64,000 nt of DNA from Chloroflexaceae bacterium (GTDB lineage Bacteria; Chloroflexota; Chloroflexia; Chloroflexales; Chloroflexaceae). Below the pieces are notes generated by a model. That model was given only the letters and a program-made list of their open reading frames with translations. It made no database searches and was not told the DNA's origin. Shown here piece by piece: positions 9,318 to 18,222 of the stretch (the stretch's first letter is position 1; each line of letters begins with the position of its first letter). Made by a program: the position numbers and the translations under genes. The stretch covers positions 1 to 64,000 of the forward strand of contig JANQID010000061.1 in NCBI GenBank assembly GCA_028282325.1, read 5' to 3'.

Positions 9318-9848
9318 ATGATGAGCCGCTTTATCGCCGTTCTGAGCGTTCTGTTGAGCATCCTGGCGCTCGGTGCGTGCGGCGTGACTGCCGAGCCGAC
9401 ATCAGCGATAATGATTAGTGATCCCTGGGTGCGGGCCGCCGTCGTTGTCGATGCGATGCCGGAGGAGCCGACCGCGATGAGTATGTCGCAAGATGGTGCA
9501 ATGGCTGATGAGATGGACCATAACAACGCGATGGGCAGTACAAGCGCGGCGTATATGACGCTGCGCAACACCGGCGACGCCGACGATGCCTTGATCGGCG
9601 CAACTACCGATGTCGCCGCAACCGTCGAGCTGCACACCGTCGAACGCGACGGTGATGTGATGCGTATGCGCCCGATTAAACAGATTGACCTGCCCTCCAA
9701 CGGCAGCGCTGAACTCAAGCCGGGTGATTATCATATCATGCTGATCGGTCTGAAACAGGATTTGCAAACTGGCGATAGCGTAACGCTCACGCTCACCTTC
9801 CAGAACGCCGCACCGATGACCATAAGCGCCGCTGTGCACCAGCCGTAG
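9318..9848 (+). CDS. Periplasmic copper chaperone PCu(A)C, lipoprotein
   Basis: A 176-residue lipoprotein (lipobox ALGAC, acylated C21) of the PCu(A)C/DUF461 family, which delivers Cu(I) to the CuA centre of cytochrome oxidase or to SCO1. The copper motif H-x-...-M-x-M-...-H-x-M is present as ELHTVE, VMRMRP and YHIMLIGL. The usual H-M pair at the start is H-T here. A Met- and Asp-rich insertion (about residues 47-75, with MPEEPTAMSMS and AMADEMDHNNAM) sits in the first half and could bind extra copper. AAAGGAC precedes the start. It lies about 90 bases before SCO1. Confidence 0.88.
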   Translation: MMSRFIAVLSVLLSILALGACGVTAEPTSAIMISDPWVRAAVVVDAMPEEPTAMSMSQDGAMADEMDHNNAMGSTSAAYMTLRNTGDADDALIGATTDVAATVELHTVERDGDVMRMRPIKQIDLPSNGSAELKPGDYHIMLIGLKQDLQTGDSVTLTLTFQNAAPMTISAAVHQP

Positions 9849-9940
9849 TCCGCCGGATCGGGCCAGGCGCCGGGAACGTTGTTGTGGCGCTTCTGGCATC
9901 CCTGGTCTCGGTCGGCCATATAATATATAAGGATGCTGCT

Positions 9941-10573
9941 ATGCGCATCGCATTTCCAAGAAATATCGCGCTCGCAATCGCTCTGCTCGGCGTCGGGTTA
10001 GCGCTGAACGCGTGCGCAGCGACCGAAGCGCCGGCGATTATCAACGAAGAGGAGGCCGCATTCTCTGCCGGAACCGCGATTGATCCGCCCCGGACGCTCA
10101 GCGATTTTACGTTGCCCAGCACTGTCTCCCCGACGCTCAGCCTGAGCGATCTGCGCGGCAAGGTCGTGCTGCTCTACTTCGGCTACACGTTCTGTCCGGA
10201 CATCTGCCCGACCACGCTGGCCGAACTGGTTCACGTCAAACGTATGCTCGACGCCGATGCCGACAATGCCGCGTTCGTGCTGATCAGCGTAGATCCTGAC
10301 CGCGATACGCCTGGCGTGCTCACTCGCTACCTTGCGGCGTTCGACCCAGATTTCATCGGTATGAGCGGTGATGATCAGACATTGCGCGCCATCGGCTCCG
10401 ACTACGGACTCTACTACGAACGCCGCGCCGATCTCGCCACCAGCGCCGACTATCTTGTCGATCACAGCTCGGCCACCTACTTGATCGATCAGGAAGGACA
10501 GTTGCGGATGGTCTACAGCTATGGCACGCCGCCGGAGGTTATCGGTGCAGATGTTCAAGATCTGCTGCGTTAA
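9941..10573 (+). CDS. SCO1/SenC family copper-binding lipoprotein
   Basis: A 210-residue thioredoxin-fold protein for assembling the CuA site of cytochrome c oxidase. All three copper ligands are visible: C85 and C89 in FCPDICP, and H175 in VDHSSATYLID. The lipobox LNAC places the lipidated cysteine at C25. I chose the ATG at 9941 because AAGGA lies just upstream and the signal peptide begins there; an upstream in-frame start at 9884 has no such support. Its last 23 bases overlap the next gene, so the two are likely translationally coupled. Confidence 0.92.
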   Translation: MRIAFPRNIALAIALLGVGLALNACAATEAPAIINEEEAAFSAGTAIDPPRTLSDFTLPSTVSPTLSLSDLRGKVVLLYFGYTFCPDICPTTLAELVHVKRMLDADADNAAFVLISVDPDRDTPGVLTRYLAAFDPDFIGMSGDDQTLRAIGSDYGLYYERRADLATSADYLVDHSSATYLIDQEGQLRMVYSYGTPPEVIGADVQDLLR

Positions 10574-11009
10574 GCCGGGAGAGCAGCATCATACAGCCTG
10601 GCGGCGAACATCGGGACTGTTAATTGCCGTTCTGCTGTTGGCCGCGTGCGCGCAGGCGACGGCGCTGCCCGCACTCAGGGCCGACTATGCGCGCCAGCAG
10701 CAGCAGGATGGCGGTTTGACCTTTACGCTTGACGCGCCCGCCGCGCCACGGATTAACCAGCCACAACGCTTGTTCATCACGCTACGCGACCGGCGTGGCG
10801 CGCCGGTTCCAGACGCCGAGGTCTATTTCGACCTGGATATGGATATGCTGTGCTTGAGTCACAATCAGCCCATCGCCGATCACCTTGGCGACGGCAGCTA
10901 TGCTGCCGACACTGTCTACGTGATGGCCGGCGACTGGCGCATCCGGGTTATCGCAACCATCGAAGAGGTTGAATATCGCGCCCTGTTCACGACCAGCGTC
11001 GTGGAATAA
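10551..11009 (+). CDS. YtkA-like domain lipoprotein
   Basis: A 152-residue lipoprotein (lipobox LLAAC after the segment SGLLIAVLLLAAC). The mature part is a beta-sandwich typical of the YtkA/FixH-like domain: a start such as DGGLTFTLDAP, a central PVPDAEVYFDLDMDM, and an end of the type AGDWRIRVIATI. A methionine pair (MDMLC) and histidine (SHNQ) could touch copper. It overlaps the 3' end of the SCO1 gene and precedes a cytochrome c, the arrangement expected for oxidase assembly or copper supply (inference). An in-frame ATG at 10521 is less likely. Confidence 0.75.
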   Translation: MFKICCVKPGEQHHTAWRRTSGLLIAVLLLAACAQATALPALRADYARQQQQDGGLTFTLDAPAAPRINQPQRLFITLRDRRGAPVPDAEVYFDLDMDMLCLSHNQPIADHLGDGSYAADTVYVMAGDWRIRVIATIEEVEYRALFTTSVVE

Positions 11010-11030
11010 CGGCATAGACTGTGAGGAAGT

Positions 11031-11465
11031 ATGATGATGCGATCATCTTACCCATATAACATCGGCATTGTGTTCAGCATTATGCTCGCATTGCTAGCGG
11101 CCTGCGGCGTGAGCCAGCCTTCTGCCGGCCCAGGTGATGCAACCACGAACGGCGACGTAGCGGCGGGCGCCCGGCTGTTCGATGGCTCAGAGCGGGTTAA
11201 TGGGACTGTGCCATGTTCGTCTTGCCACACTGTTGATCAAGGTGGAAGCAGCGGGATCGGTCCCAATCTGTATGGCATTGCGACGCGCACCGGTTCGCGC
11301 CCAATTGATCTGTCGCCGGTGCAATATCTGCGCCAATCAATTGCTTCGCCCGACAGCTACATCGTCGAGGGTTACAGCGCTGGTCTGATGCCCAATACCT
11401 ACCGCATCCGTATGACCGAGCAGCAGATCGAGGATTTGGTCGCATATATGATGTCCCTGGAATAG
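11031..11465 (+). CDS. Membrane-anchored mono-haem cytochrome c
   Basis: A 144-residue class I cytochrome c lipoprotein (lipobox LLAAC, C25). The haem site C62-x-x-C65-H66 lies in VPCSSCHTVDQ. The sixth ligand is probably the Met in SAGLMPNTYR. An ending of EDLVAYMMSLE is typical of these electron shuttles. AGGAAG precedes three consecutive ATG codons, any of which may start translation. As the last gene after PCu(A)C, SCO1 and YtkA it is probably the electron donor to the oxidase these proteins mature. Confidence 0.9.
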   Translation: MMMRSSYPYNIGIVFSIMLALLAACGVSQPSAGPGDATTNGDVAAGARLFDGSERVNGTVPCSSCHTVDQGGSSGIGPNLYGIATRTGSRPIDLSPVQYLRQSIASPDSYIVEGYSAGLMPNTYRIRMTEQQIEDLVAYMMSLE

Positions 11466-11489
11466 TGCGCTGAGAACCGCCCATCCGTA

Positions 11490-11498
11490 TGGTACAAT
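11490..11498 (+). promoter_or_regulatory. Extended -10 promoter of argC
   Basis: TGGTACAAT fits TG-n-TAnAAT, 40 bases before the argC start, with no clear -35. Confidence 0.5.
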
Positions 11499-11537
11499 CC
11501 GAGCCAGCGTATTTGTGCTGAACGGGGGAAACAACCA

Positions 11538-12533
11538 ATGATTCGAGTGGGTATCTATGGAGCGACCGGCTATACCGGCTTCGAGCTGATCAAGCTGCTT
11601 CAATGCCACCCGCACGTACAGATCAGCTTTGCGACGGCGCGGTCGGCAGCTGGCAAACGCCTGAGCGACGAGTTCCCGACATTGATCGATCTGCCCATTA
11701 TCGCGCCGGAAGCGGCCGATCCCGCCACGGTTGACGTGGCTTTTTGCTGTTTGCCGCACGGAGCATCCGCGCCGACCGTGATGCAGGCGCTCGCCGCTGG
11801 CGCACGCGTGATCGACCTTAGCGCCGATTTTCGTTTACGCGATCCCGCCGACTACGAGCGTTGGTACAACGCGCCACACCCCGCGCCAGAGATGCTCGAT
11901 CAGGCCGTGTATGGCATGCCTGAGCTGTACCGCGAGCACATCCGTGATGCGCGGCTGGTCGCCAACCCCGGTTGCTATCCCACCAGTGTGATCTTGCCGC
12001 TGCACCCGCTGGCGCGCGCCGGGCTGCTGGCCGATCCCGTCGTGATTGTAGACAGCAAATCGGGCGTGTCTGGCGCGGGCCGTTCGCTCTCGCTCAAGAC
12101 CCACTTCGGCGAGACCCACGAAACCTTCAGCGCCTACAACATTGGGCGCAAACATCGCCACATCGCCGAGATGGATCAGGAAACCGGCGCGCGGATCATC
12201 TTCTCGCCGCATCTGCTGCCGGTGTTTCGTGGCATCCTCTCGACTATCTACGTTACCCTGAAGCCGGGCGTCGAGCTCGCTGCTGTGCGCGCCGCCTACG
12301 ACATATTCGCCGACGAGCCGTTTACCCATCTGCTGCCTGACGGGCGTTTACCCGAACTGCGCTATGTCGTCAATACTAACTTGTGCGTGATCGGCATCCA
12401 GCCGGTGGATGTGGACGCCGGGCGTTACATCATCGTGGCGGTTGAAGACAATTTGCTCAAAGGCGCGTCGGGGCAGGCGTTGCAGAATATGAATGTGATG
12501 TGCGGATTCGACGAAACGATGGCGCTAACGTAG
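11538..12533 (+). CDS. argC: N-acetyl-gamma-glutamyl-phosphate reductase
   Basis: Third enzyme of arginine biosynthesis: NADPH-dependent reduction of N-acetylglutamyl phosphate to the semialdehyde. The Rossmann motif GATGYTG (residues 8-14) binds NADP, and the catalytic cysteine is C146 in VANPGCYPTS. Length of 331 residues is shorter than the 345-residue average but complete, ending with GASGQALQNMNVMCGFDETM, typical of the family C terminus. It is alone: no other arg genes lie beside it, and it converges on ruvX. Confidence 0.96.
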   Translation: MIRVGIYGATGYTGFELIKLLQCHPHVQISFATARSAAGKRLSDEFPTLIDLPIIAPEAADPATVDVAFCCLPHGASAPTVMQALAAGARVIDLSADFRLRDPADYERWYNAPHPAPEMLDQAVYGMPELYREHIRDARLVANPGCYPTSVILPLHPLARAGLLADPVVIVDSKSGVSGAGRSLSLKTHFGETHETFSAYNIGRKHRHIAEMDQETGARIIFSPHLLPVFRGILSTIYVTLKPGVELAAVRAAYDIFADEPFTHLLPDGRLPELRYVVNTNLCVIGIQPVDVDAGRYIIVAVEDNLLKGASGQALQNMNVMCGFDETMALT

Positions 12534-12577
12534 GATTTAGCAAGCACAAGCAACGCGCGATCTCGCAGGGTTTGCTG

Positions 12578-13069
12578 TTATCCCTGTTGGCGGTTATGGT
12601 CAAGGTAATCCTGGAGGATGATCGATGCGGCGATTTCATCGATCCGCGCTTTGCGTTTTTCCGGCTTCACGCCCAGATCGCGCAGCATTTGATCGGCGGT
12701 AACAGTGGTCAGGCGTTCGTCGAAGAAATCGACTCCCTGACCAATCTGCTTCTCAATATCGGCGGCGAATGCCTGCGCCACGCGCGCCTGCGGGCCAAGC
12801 TCACCCCGCAAGGTGAGCGGCAACCCCACTACTACCACCGTAACGTCATATTCGCGAACTAGCGCCGCGATCTGCGCCAGCGCCTGAGGGCGCGGCGTAG
12901 CTTTGATCGTAGTAAGCGGCGAGGCGAGAAGTCCGTACGCATCGCTCAACGCCACGCCGATCCGCCGCGAGCCGATATCGAGCGCCATCACACGGCGCTC
13001 CGACGGCGCATGCGCTGGTTGATCGTCTTGGTCGTCGTCGGACAATTTCTGATTGTTGTGAGGATGCAT
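12578..13069 (-). CDS. ruvX: Putative pre-16S rRNA nuclease / Holliday junction resolvase YqgF
   Basis: An RNase H-fold protein that finishes 16S rRNA 5' processing. The first catalytic Asp is D31 in ALDIGSRRIGVALSD; a later conserved stretch reads FFDERLTTVTAD. The N terminus carries about 26 extra acidic, hydrophilic residues before the fold; translation could instead start at M28, which would remove them. It begins four bases after the stop of the upstream baseplate-J-like gene, so the two are in one operon with alaS. Confidence 0.92.
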   Translation of the reverse strand: MHPHNNQKLSDDDQDDQPAHAPSERRVMALDIGSRRIGVALSDAYGLLASPLTTIKATPRPQALAQIAALVREYDVTVVVVGLPLTLRGELGPQARVAQAFAADIEKQIGQGVDFFDERLTTVTADQMLRDLGVKPEKRKARIDEIAASIILQDYLDHNRQQG

Positions 13070-13073
13070 AGAA

Positions 13074-15113
13074 TCAAGGGGTTGTGGCGGCTGCGATCTG
13101 CAAGTTGATTTGGGAATCCCATCCCGGCAATGCTTCTCGGTCGGGCAACGTGTAGCTGCTAATCACCCCTTGCTGGACGAAATTCTCTAACGCAGCCTCG
13201 GCCTCAGCCCGCGATTTGCCTTTGATTGCGTCTTTGATTGCGGCCTGGGTTCGCGCATCAATCTGGTTTTCAGCGCCGGTCGGCTCCAGAATGCCGTCAA
13301 CGCTCAAGCGTTCGCCATCCCATTGCCAGTTATTGATGATGGGTGCCAGGCCATCGCTGGGAGTGATCAGTCCCGCTACCCGCAACTGCTCCGGAAGCGC
13401 GAGTTGAAGCTGCTCAGAAAGTTGTTGGCCTGGCGGCGTGGCTAGGGCGCTAAATTCACCGCGTACAATCACCTGGAACGCGCGACGTTCTGCGTCAACC
13501 AGTTCGCCGACCGGTGGAGTCACTGTGACCTCGTACCCTTGGCCCTGTGAGAGTTGTCTCGCCGGAGGATAGCCGGTGGTAGCTTCGAGCGCCAGAGTCG
13601 CGTTGCTGGCTTCCGTCTCAAGCATCGATCGGGCCTGATTATTCAGGCCGGTCAGCGCTTCGCCGAGCGTTTGCTGCACATCAGTATCTTTGACGATCCA
13701 GACTTCTTGTTCGCTGCCGCCGGTGATGGGACCATGCTGGATACGAATGAACCCGCCCGTAACATCGATCGGCGGTTGGTCTGGAATAATCATCTGAACG
13801 ATGCTATTGGCATCGACATTCGAAGCCGATCCTGACGACTGTGCATTCACAGCGACCTGCGCCTGGCCAAGATTAAGAATAATCTGCGCCCCCTGATCAT
13901 TCTGGCTGGCGGGCGGTACGGTAACTGCTTCGTTGTTGACGAAGCGCACTTCCTGGCCCTGGGCGTTCAGCGCGAGAAACACTGTACCTTGCGGCACGGC
14001 GAACGGCTGTTGGTTCTGACTGAGGATAGTCACCACGCCGCTAGCCGACGAAGCCGGAGCCATTGTTGAACTGGCGACCTGGCCAGTGGTCGTGTATACG
14101 GCTTCAATGCGTAATACCTGGGCCTGCACGGCAGATTGGCTGGCTTCGTCGTTGACTGCAATGCGTGGAATGACCTGATTGCTGAACGGGCGTTCTTCAA
14201 GGACAGGCTCGGGCAACGTAAGGCTGACCGTTGCTTGATTGCCGAAAATCAGCACCGCCCCGATAATAACCAGCAAGAGCAGCAAGATTACGGCAATCGC
14301 GATCACCATCCAGCCTGGACGGCGTGTGCCGATGGTCTCGTCTTCTGCCGCAGTCTGCTGGCGCGCTGGCGTTTTCGGGCGTGCGCCGGAACCGGGACGC
14401 ACCCGTCCGGTAGACTCTGCGCGCGACTTCTCTTCGTCCGTCAATTCAATGTCTTCAGGGCGAATGCGCTGCCGTGGCGCAGCGGATGGCGTCGTTGCAC
14501 CCGTTGCTGGAGTTGGTCGCTTGCCGACATCGCCCGGCATCATATCACTCAATGAGTCCAGCTCGGCGGCGAAGTCGTCATCCGCCGAAATCTCTCCTCT
14601 CGTTGACGCCCGATTCATCGTTTCGGAAAGCTCGTCCAGTGCGGCGAAGAGGTCTTCGTCTTCTGAACGAACAGCGGCGCCCGAGGCATCGCCGGACAGG
14701 CCATCAAGCGCCTGAAGGAAATCGGCGTCGCTCTCGCTCAAATCGGCGGGTATTTCGTTTTCCGCCGTTTCAACCGGAAGCGGGCGCGTTGCGTAGGGGC
14801 TGACGTCGCCGTGACCGCTCGCAGCCTTGCCCGGCGAATGAATCCGCGCGCCGTGTACACCTACCGCTTCGAGTTGGCAAATGCGGGCGGCTTCAAGCGT
14901 CTTTTCATCAGAAGAGATCAGCAGCAACGTAATGTTGGCGCTTTCGAGGGCGCGATGAAGACGTTCAACGCCTCCTAGCGCTTGCAACGCGGCAGTATCA
15001 TCAGGAACCAATAACTGAACATGGCTGGAGCCGGCTTCATATACCTTTGTGATAACATCATCAACTGTATCGCCTGGCTGTACCAGCACAAGGGCAGTCT
15101 CATCGGCAACCAT
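13074..15113 (-). CDS. Single-pass membrane protein with baseplate-J-like extracellular region
   Basis: A 679-residue protein in three parts. Residues 1 to about 90 look like a small Rossmann domain (QLLVPDDTAAL, LLLISSDEKTLEAA). A long acidic, disordered linker follows to about 260, with repeated ADLSESDADFLQAL- and EDLFAALDELS-like helices. A single membrane helix (near residues 267-290) precedes an exported region with features of the baseplate J/gp47 fold, for instance FAVPQGTVFLALNAQGQEVR and NAQSSGSASNVDANSI. Such proteins occur in non-phage settings in several bacterial phyla; the function is unknown. GGAGGT six bases before the ATG at 15113 fixes this start over one at 15170. It lies between alaS and ruvX, a pair often linked elsewhere. 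Confidence 0.7.
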   Translation of the reverse strand: MVADETALVLVQPGDTVDDVITKVYEAGSSHVQLLVPDDTAALQALGGVERLHRALESANITLLLISSDEKTLEAARICQLEAVGVHGARIHSPGKAASGHGDVSPYATRPLPVETAENEIPADLSESDADFLQALDGLSGDASGAAVRSEDEDLFAALDELSETMNRASTRGEISADDDFAAELDSLSDMMPGDVGKRPTPATGATTPSAAPRQRIRPEDIELTDEEKSRAESTGRVRPGSGARPKTPARQQTAAEDETIGTRRPGWMVIAIAVILLLLLVIIGAVLIFGNQATVSLTLPEPVLEERPFSNQVIPRIAVNDEASQSAVQAQVLRIEAVYTTTGQVASSTMAPASSASGVVTILSQNQQPFAVPQGTVFLALNAQGQEVRFVNNEAVTVPPASQNDQGAQIILNLGQAQVAVNAQSSGSASNVDANSIVQMIIPDQPPIDVTGGFIRIQHGPITGGSEQEVWIVKDTDVQQTLGEALTGLNNQARSMLETEASNATLALEATTGYPPARQLSQGQGYEVTVTPPVGELVDAERRAFQVIVRGEFSALATPPGQQLSEQLQLALPEQLRVAGLITPSDGLAPIINNWQWDGERLSVDGILEPTGAENQIDARTQAAIKDAIKGKSRAEAEAALENFVQQGVISSYTLPDREALPGWDSQINLQIAAATTP

Positions 15114-15227
15114 TGCCGTACCTCCGTTAGTGCAATACGAGATGGAGAGTCGCGGATTACGGAATGCCAAAGGCTGTGTTCCGCCCGCTGCTGCGCGCTC
15201 TATTTCCCGGCGGCCATCCGCGATGCG

Positions 15228-17936
15228 CTAACCGGCACGTTGCGCACTCAACAGCGCCTGTACCTGTGACAACGCTTCATCGAGCCGGGAACTGTCGCGC
15301 CCGCCGGCCTGCGCCATGTCCGGCCTCCCGCCGCCGCCGCCGCCGACAATCTGCGCCAGCGCTTTGACCAGCTTACCGGCGTGGTAGCCTTGCCTGACCA
15401 GATCGGATGTGATCATCGTCAGGAACTGCGGCTTGTCGTCGATTACGGCGCCCAGCACCACAACGCCGCTACCAAGCTTGTCGCGCAGCCAGTCGCCCAT
15501 TTCGCGCAGGCGCACGGCGTCGGGTGCATCGACGCGCGCGGAAACCAGCGCGATGCCATTGTCGCGCTGTACGGCATTAAGCAATGCCTCCAGCGTGCCG
15601 CGGGCGATCTGCGAACGCAATGCGTCGATTTCGCTCTGGCGTTGCTTGTTCTCAGCCAGCAACATATCGATCTTCTCGGCGACCCGCGCTGGAGGCACGC
15701 TCAGGCGCGTCGCAACATCGTGCAACAGCAACGATTGCGCTTCGGCCCATTCTTCGGCCCCGCGACCGGTCAAAGCCTCGATGCGCCGTATGCCGCTGCC
15801 AATGCTGCTTTCGCCGACCAGATGCATAAAACCAATCTCACCGGTGCGTGTTACGTGAGTTCCGCCGCACAATTCGCGCGAGTCGCGGCTGGCGAAGGCC
15901 GCTATCCCGGAGGCGACAACCTCGCCGGAGGTTGGTTCGCCTCGACGAACATGCACGACGCGCACGCGGTCGCCGTATTTTTCGCCGAACAGCGCGATCA
16001 CGCCGCTGTCGATAGCGCTCTGATAATCGGTGACATCCCACGAAACCGCCCCATCGGCGCGAATCCAGGCATTGACCCGATTCTCGATGGCGCGCAACTG
16101 CTCGTAGTCGAGCGCGCGGGTGTGGGTAAAATCGAAACGCAGTCGGTCAGGCGCAACGAGCGAGCCGGCTTGTGCGGCATGTTCGCCTAATACGTCGCGC
16201 AACGCTCGGTGCAGCAGGTGCGTGGCGGTGTGATTGCGCTGAATATCGGCGCGACGCAACGCATCAACCTGCGTCGTCAAGACGTCGCCCTGGGCGACCT
16301 GTCCTTGCGTCACGACACCGTAGAGTACAATCACCCCCGGCGCCGGGCGTTGCGTATCTTCTACACGCACGCTGCCCTGCGCTCCTTCAAGCACGCCTGT
16401 ATCGCCGACCTGGCCGCCGCTCTCGGCGTAGAACGGTGTGCGATCGAGGACAATCTGCACTTCCTGTCCCTCGCGCGCGACGCTGACATCATCTCCGGCG
16501 ACGGTTAGCGCCAGAACGTGTCCCTCGCCAACCAGTTCGGCATAGCCGATAAACTCGGTCGGCGGCAGATTGCGGTCGGTCCAGACATCAACATCGACGC
16601 CGCGCTTGAACTGTGCGGCTGCTCGTGAACGTTCGCGCTGCTCTTCCATCGAACGTGCAAAGCCGATTTCATCCACCGTCAAGTCGCGCTCGGCGGCAAT
16701 CTTTTGCGTCAGATCAAGCGGGAAACCATCCGTGTCTTTGAGGCGGAAGGCGTCTTTGCCGGAGACAACTGTAGCGCCGCTCGTTTGTAGATCCGCGATG
16801 ATCGCATTCAGCTTGGTCAGGCCGCTGGAGAGCGTGCGAAGAAATTGGCGCTCCTCGGCATCCGTCGTTTCGAGGATAAACTGACGACGCTGGTGCAATT
16901 CGGGGTAGGCCGCGTCCATCGCGCCGATCACCGAGGCGACAACTTCGGCGAGAAACGGCCGCTCGAAGCCGACCAGGCGGCCCTGGTACGCAGCCCGGCG
17001 CAGAATACGGCGCAACACATATGAACGCCCGTTGTTGCCGGGCAATACCCCATCGGCGATCAGAAAGGCGATAGCGCGGCTATGGTCGGCGATGGCGCGA
17101 TATGGCGCCAGGTTGGCGTGATAGTGTCGCTCATCGCTGCCCAACAACCCCAGCGTACGTTCGATGATCGGGAGGAACAGGTCGGTGTCATACGTCGAGT
17201 ACACGCCCTGCATCACCATCGCCATTCGCTCCAGTCCCATACCGGTATCAACCGACGGGCGCGGCAGCGGTTGCATCGTGCTGCGCTCGAACTGTATGAA
17301 CACGTTGTTCCAGATCTCGACATAGTTGGGATCGTCGCTATTGACGCCTTGTGCTTTCATCTTGCTGAGATCGTCGCCGATGTACATTGTGATTTCTGAG
17401 CACGGTCCGCATGGCCCGGTATCGGCCATCACCCAGAAGTTATCCTTCTCGCCAAAACGCAACACCCGCTCTGGTGCTGCGCCGGCATCGATCCAGAGGC
17501 GTTCAGCGTCTTCATCGGGGGGCACCCTATCGTTGCCCTCGAACACGGTGAACCAGAGCCGCTCGACCGGCAGTTGAAACTCTTCGGTGAGCAGCTTCCA
17601 TGCCATTGGAATAGCCAGATCCTTGAAGTAGTCGCCGAACGAGAAATTGCCTAGCATCTCGAAGAATGTGTGATGACGCGGCGAGGGGCCGACCTCTTCC
17701 AAGTCGTTGTGCTTGCCGGAGACGCGCAAGCACTTTTGCGCGGTCGTCGCCCGCGTATAAGGACGCTTCTCCAGTCCCAGAAACAGATTCTTGAACTGCA
17801 CCATGCCGGAGTTTGCAAAGAGAAGCGTCGGATCGTCGGTAACGACAAGCGAGGAACTGGGAACAATCGTGTGACCGTGCCGCTCGAAAAACGCAAGGTA
17901 TTTCTGGCGGATCTGCGCCGCTGTGAGCTTTTCCAT
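15228..17936 (-). CDS. alaS: Alanyl-tRNA synthetase
   Basis: Charges tRNA-Ala. The 902-residue chain has the class II aminoacylation domain at the N terminus (FANSGMVQFKNLFLG, GPCGPCSEITMYIG), the editing domain with zinc ligands NHTATHLLH and CGGTHV, and a C-terminal C-Ala domain with a glycine-rich run before RPDMAQAGG. The ATG at 17936 follows AAGGG and suits the promoter upstream; a GTG at 17954 is possible. It heads an operon with the baseplate-J-like gene and ruvX. No T-box is seen in its short leader. Confidence 0.97.
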   Translation of the reverse strand: MEKLTAAQIRQKYLAFFERHGHTIVPSSSLVVTDDPTLLFANSGMVQFKNLFLGLEKRPYTRATTAQKCLRVSGKHNDLEEVGPSPRHHTFFEMLGNFSFGDYFKDLAIPMAWKLLTEEFQLPVERLWFTVFEGNDRVPPDEDAERLWIDAGAAPERVLRFGEKDNFWVMADTGPCGPCSEITMYIGDDLSKMKAQGVNSDDPNYVEIWNNVFIQFERSTMQPLPRPSVDTGMGLERMAMVMQGVYSTYDTDLFLPIIERTLGLLGSDERHYHANLAPYRAIADHSRAIAFLIADGVLPGNNGRSYVLRRILRRAAYQGRLVGFERPFLAEVVASVIGAMDAAYPELHQRRQFILETTDAEERQFLRTLSSGLTKLNAIIADLQTSGATVVSGKDAFRLKDTDGFPLDLTQKIAAERDLTVDEIGFARSMEEQRERSRAAAQFKRGVDVDVWTDRNLPPTEFIGYAELVGEGHVLALTVAGDDVSVAREGQEVQIVLDRTPFYAESGGQVGDTGVLEGAQGSVRVEDTQRPAPGVIVLYGVVTQGQVAQGDVLTTQVDALRRADIQRNHTATHLLHRALRDVLGEHAAQAGSLVAPDRLRFDFTHTRALDYEQLRAIENRVNAWIRADGAVSWDVTDYQSAIDSGVIALFGEKYGDRVRVVHVRRGEPTSGEVVASGIAAFASRDSRELCGGTHVTRTGEIGFMHLVGESSIGSGIRRIEALTGRGAEEWAEAQSLLLHDVATRLSVPPARVAEKIDMLLAENKQRQSEIDALRSQIARGTLEALLNAVQRDNGIALVSARVDAPDAVRLREMGDWLRDKLGSGVVVLGAVIDDKPQFLTMITSDLVRQGYHAGKLVKALAQIVGGGGGGRPDMAQAGGRDSSRLDEALSQVQALLSAQRAG

Positions 17937-17976
17937 CTCTGACGCCCTTAGCACATTTAATCGCTATTACTGCTGC

Positions 17977-18006
17977 ATTGTACGCTATCGTGACGTTAAC
18001 TGTCAA
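17977..18006 (-). promoter_or_regulatory. Sigma-70 promoter of alaS
   Basis: On the minus strand TTGACA (18006-18001), an 18-base spacer, and TACAAT (17982-17977). This is the closest match to consensus in the window and places the start of RNA about 35 bases before the alaS ATG. Confidence 0.7.
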
Positions 18007-18222
18007 CTGTTTTCATTTTAAGATGAGCATTATGAAAATGTGTCTGAATGCTGATCCTGGCCCATTCTGGTGACAACTGACCTGTCAATGGGTGACATAA
18101 GCATTACATAGTTGCGCTTAGTCAATGAGAAAAGCGTTATACAAGGTTTATGTGCATCCTGACCAACAACGTTTATAATAGCAGTTAGCGTATATGGGTA
18201 TCAAAAGTTCACCCACAGGCTT

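Noticed and set aside
18001-18222. Candidate riboswitch upstream of the STAND ATPase
   Set aside because: Only short TGTCAA/TGACA fragments recur; no conserved helix or known motif could be built by eye.
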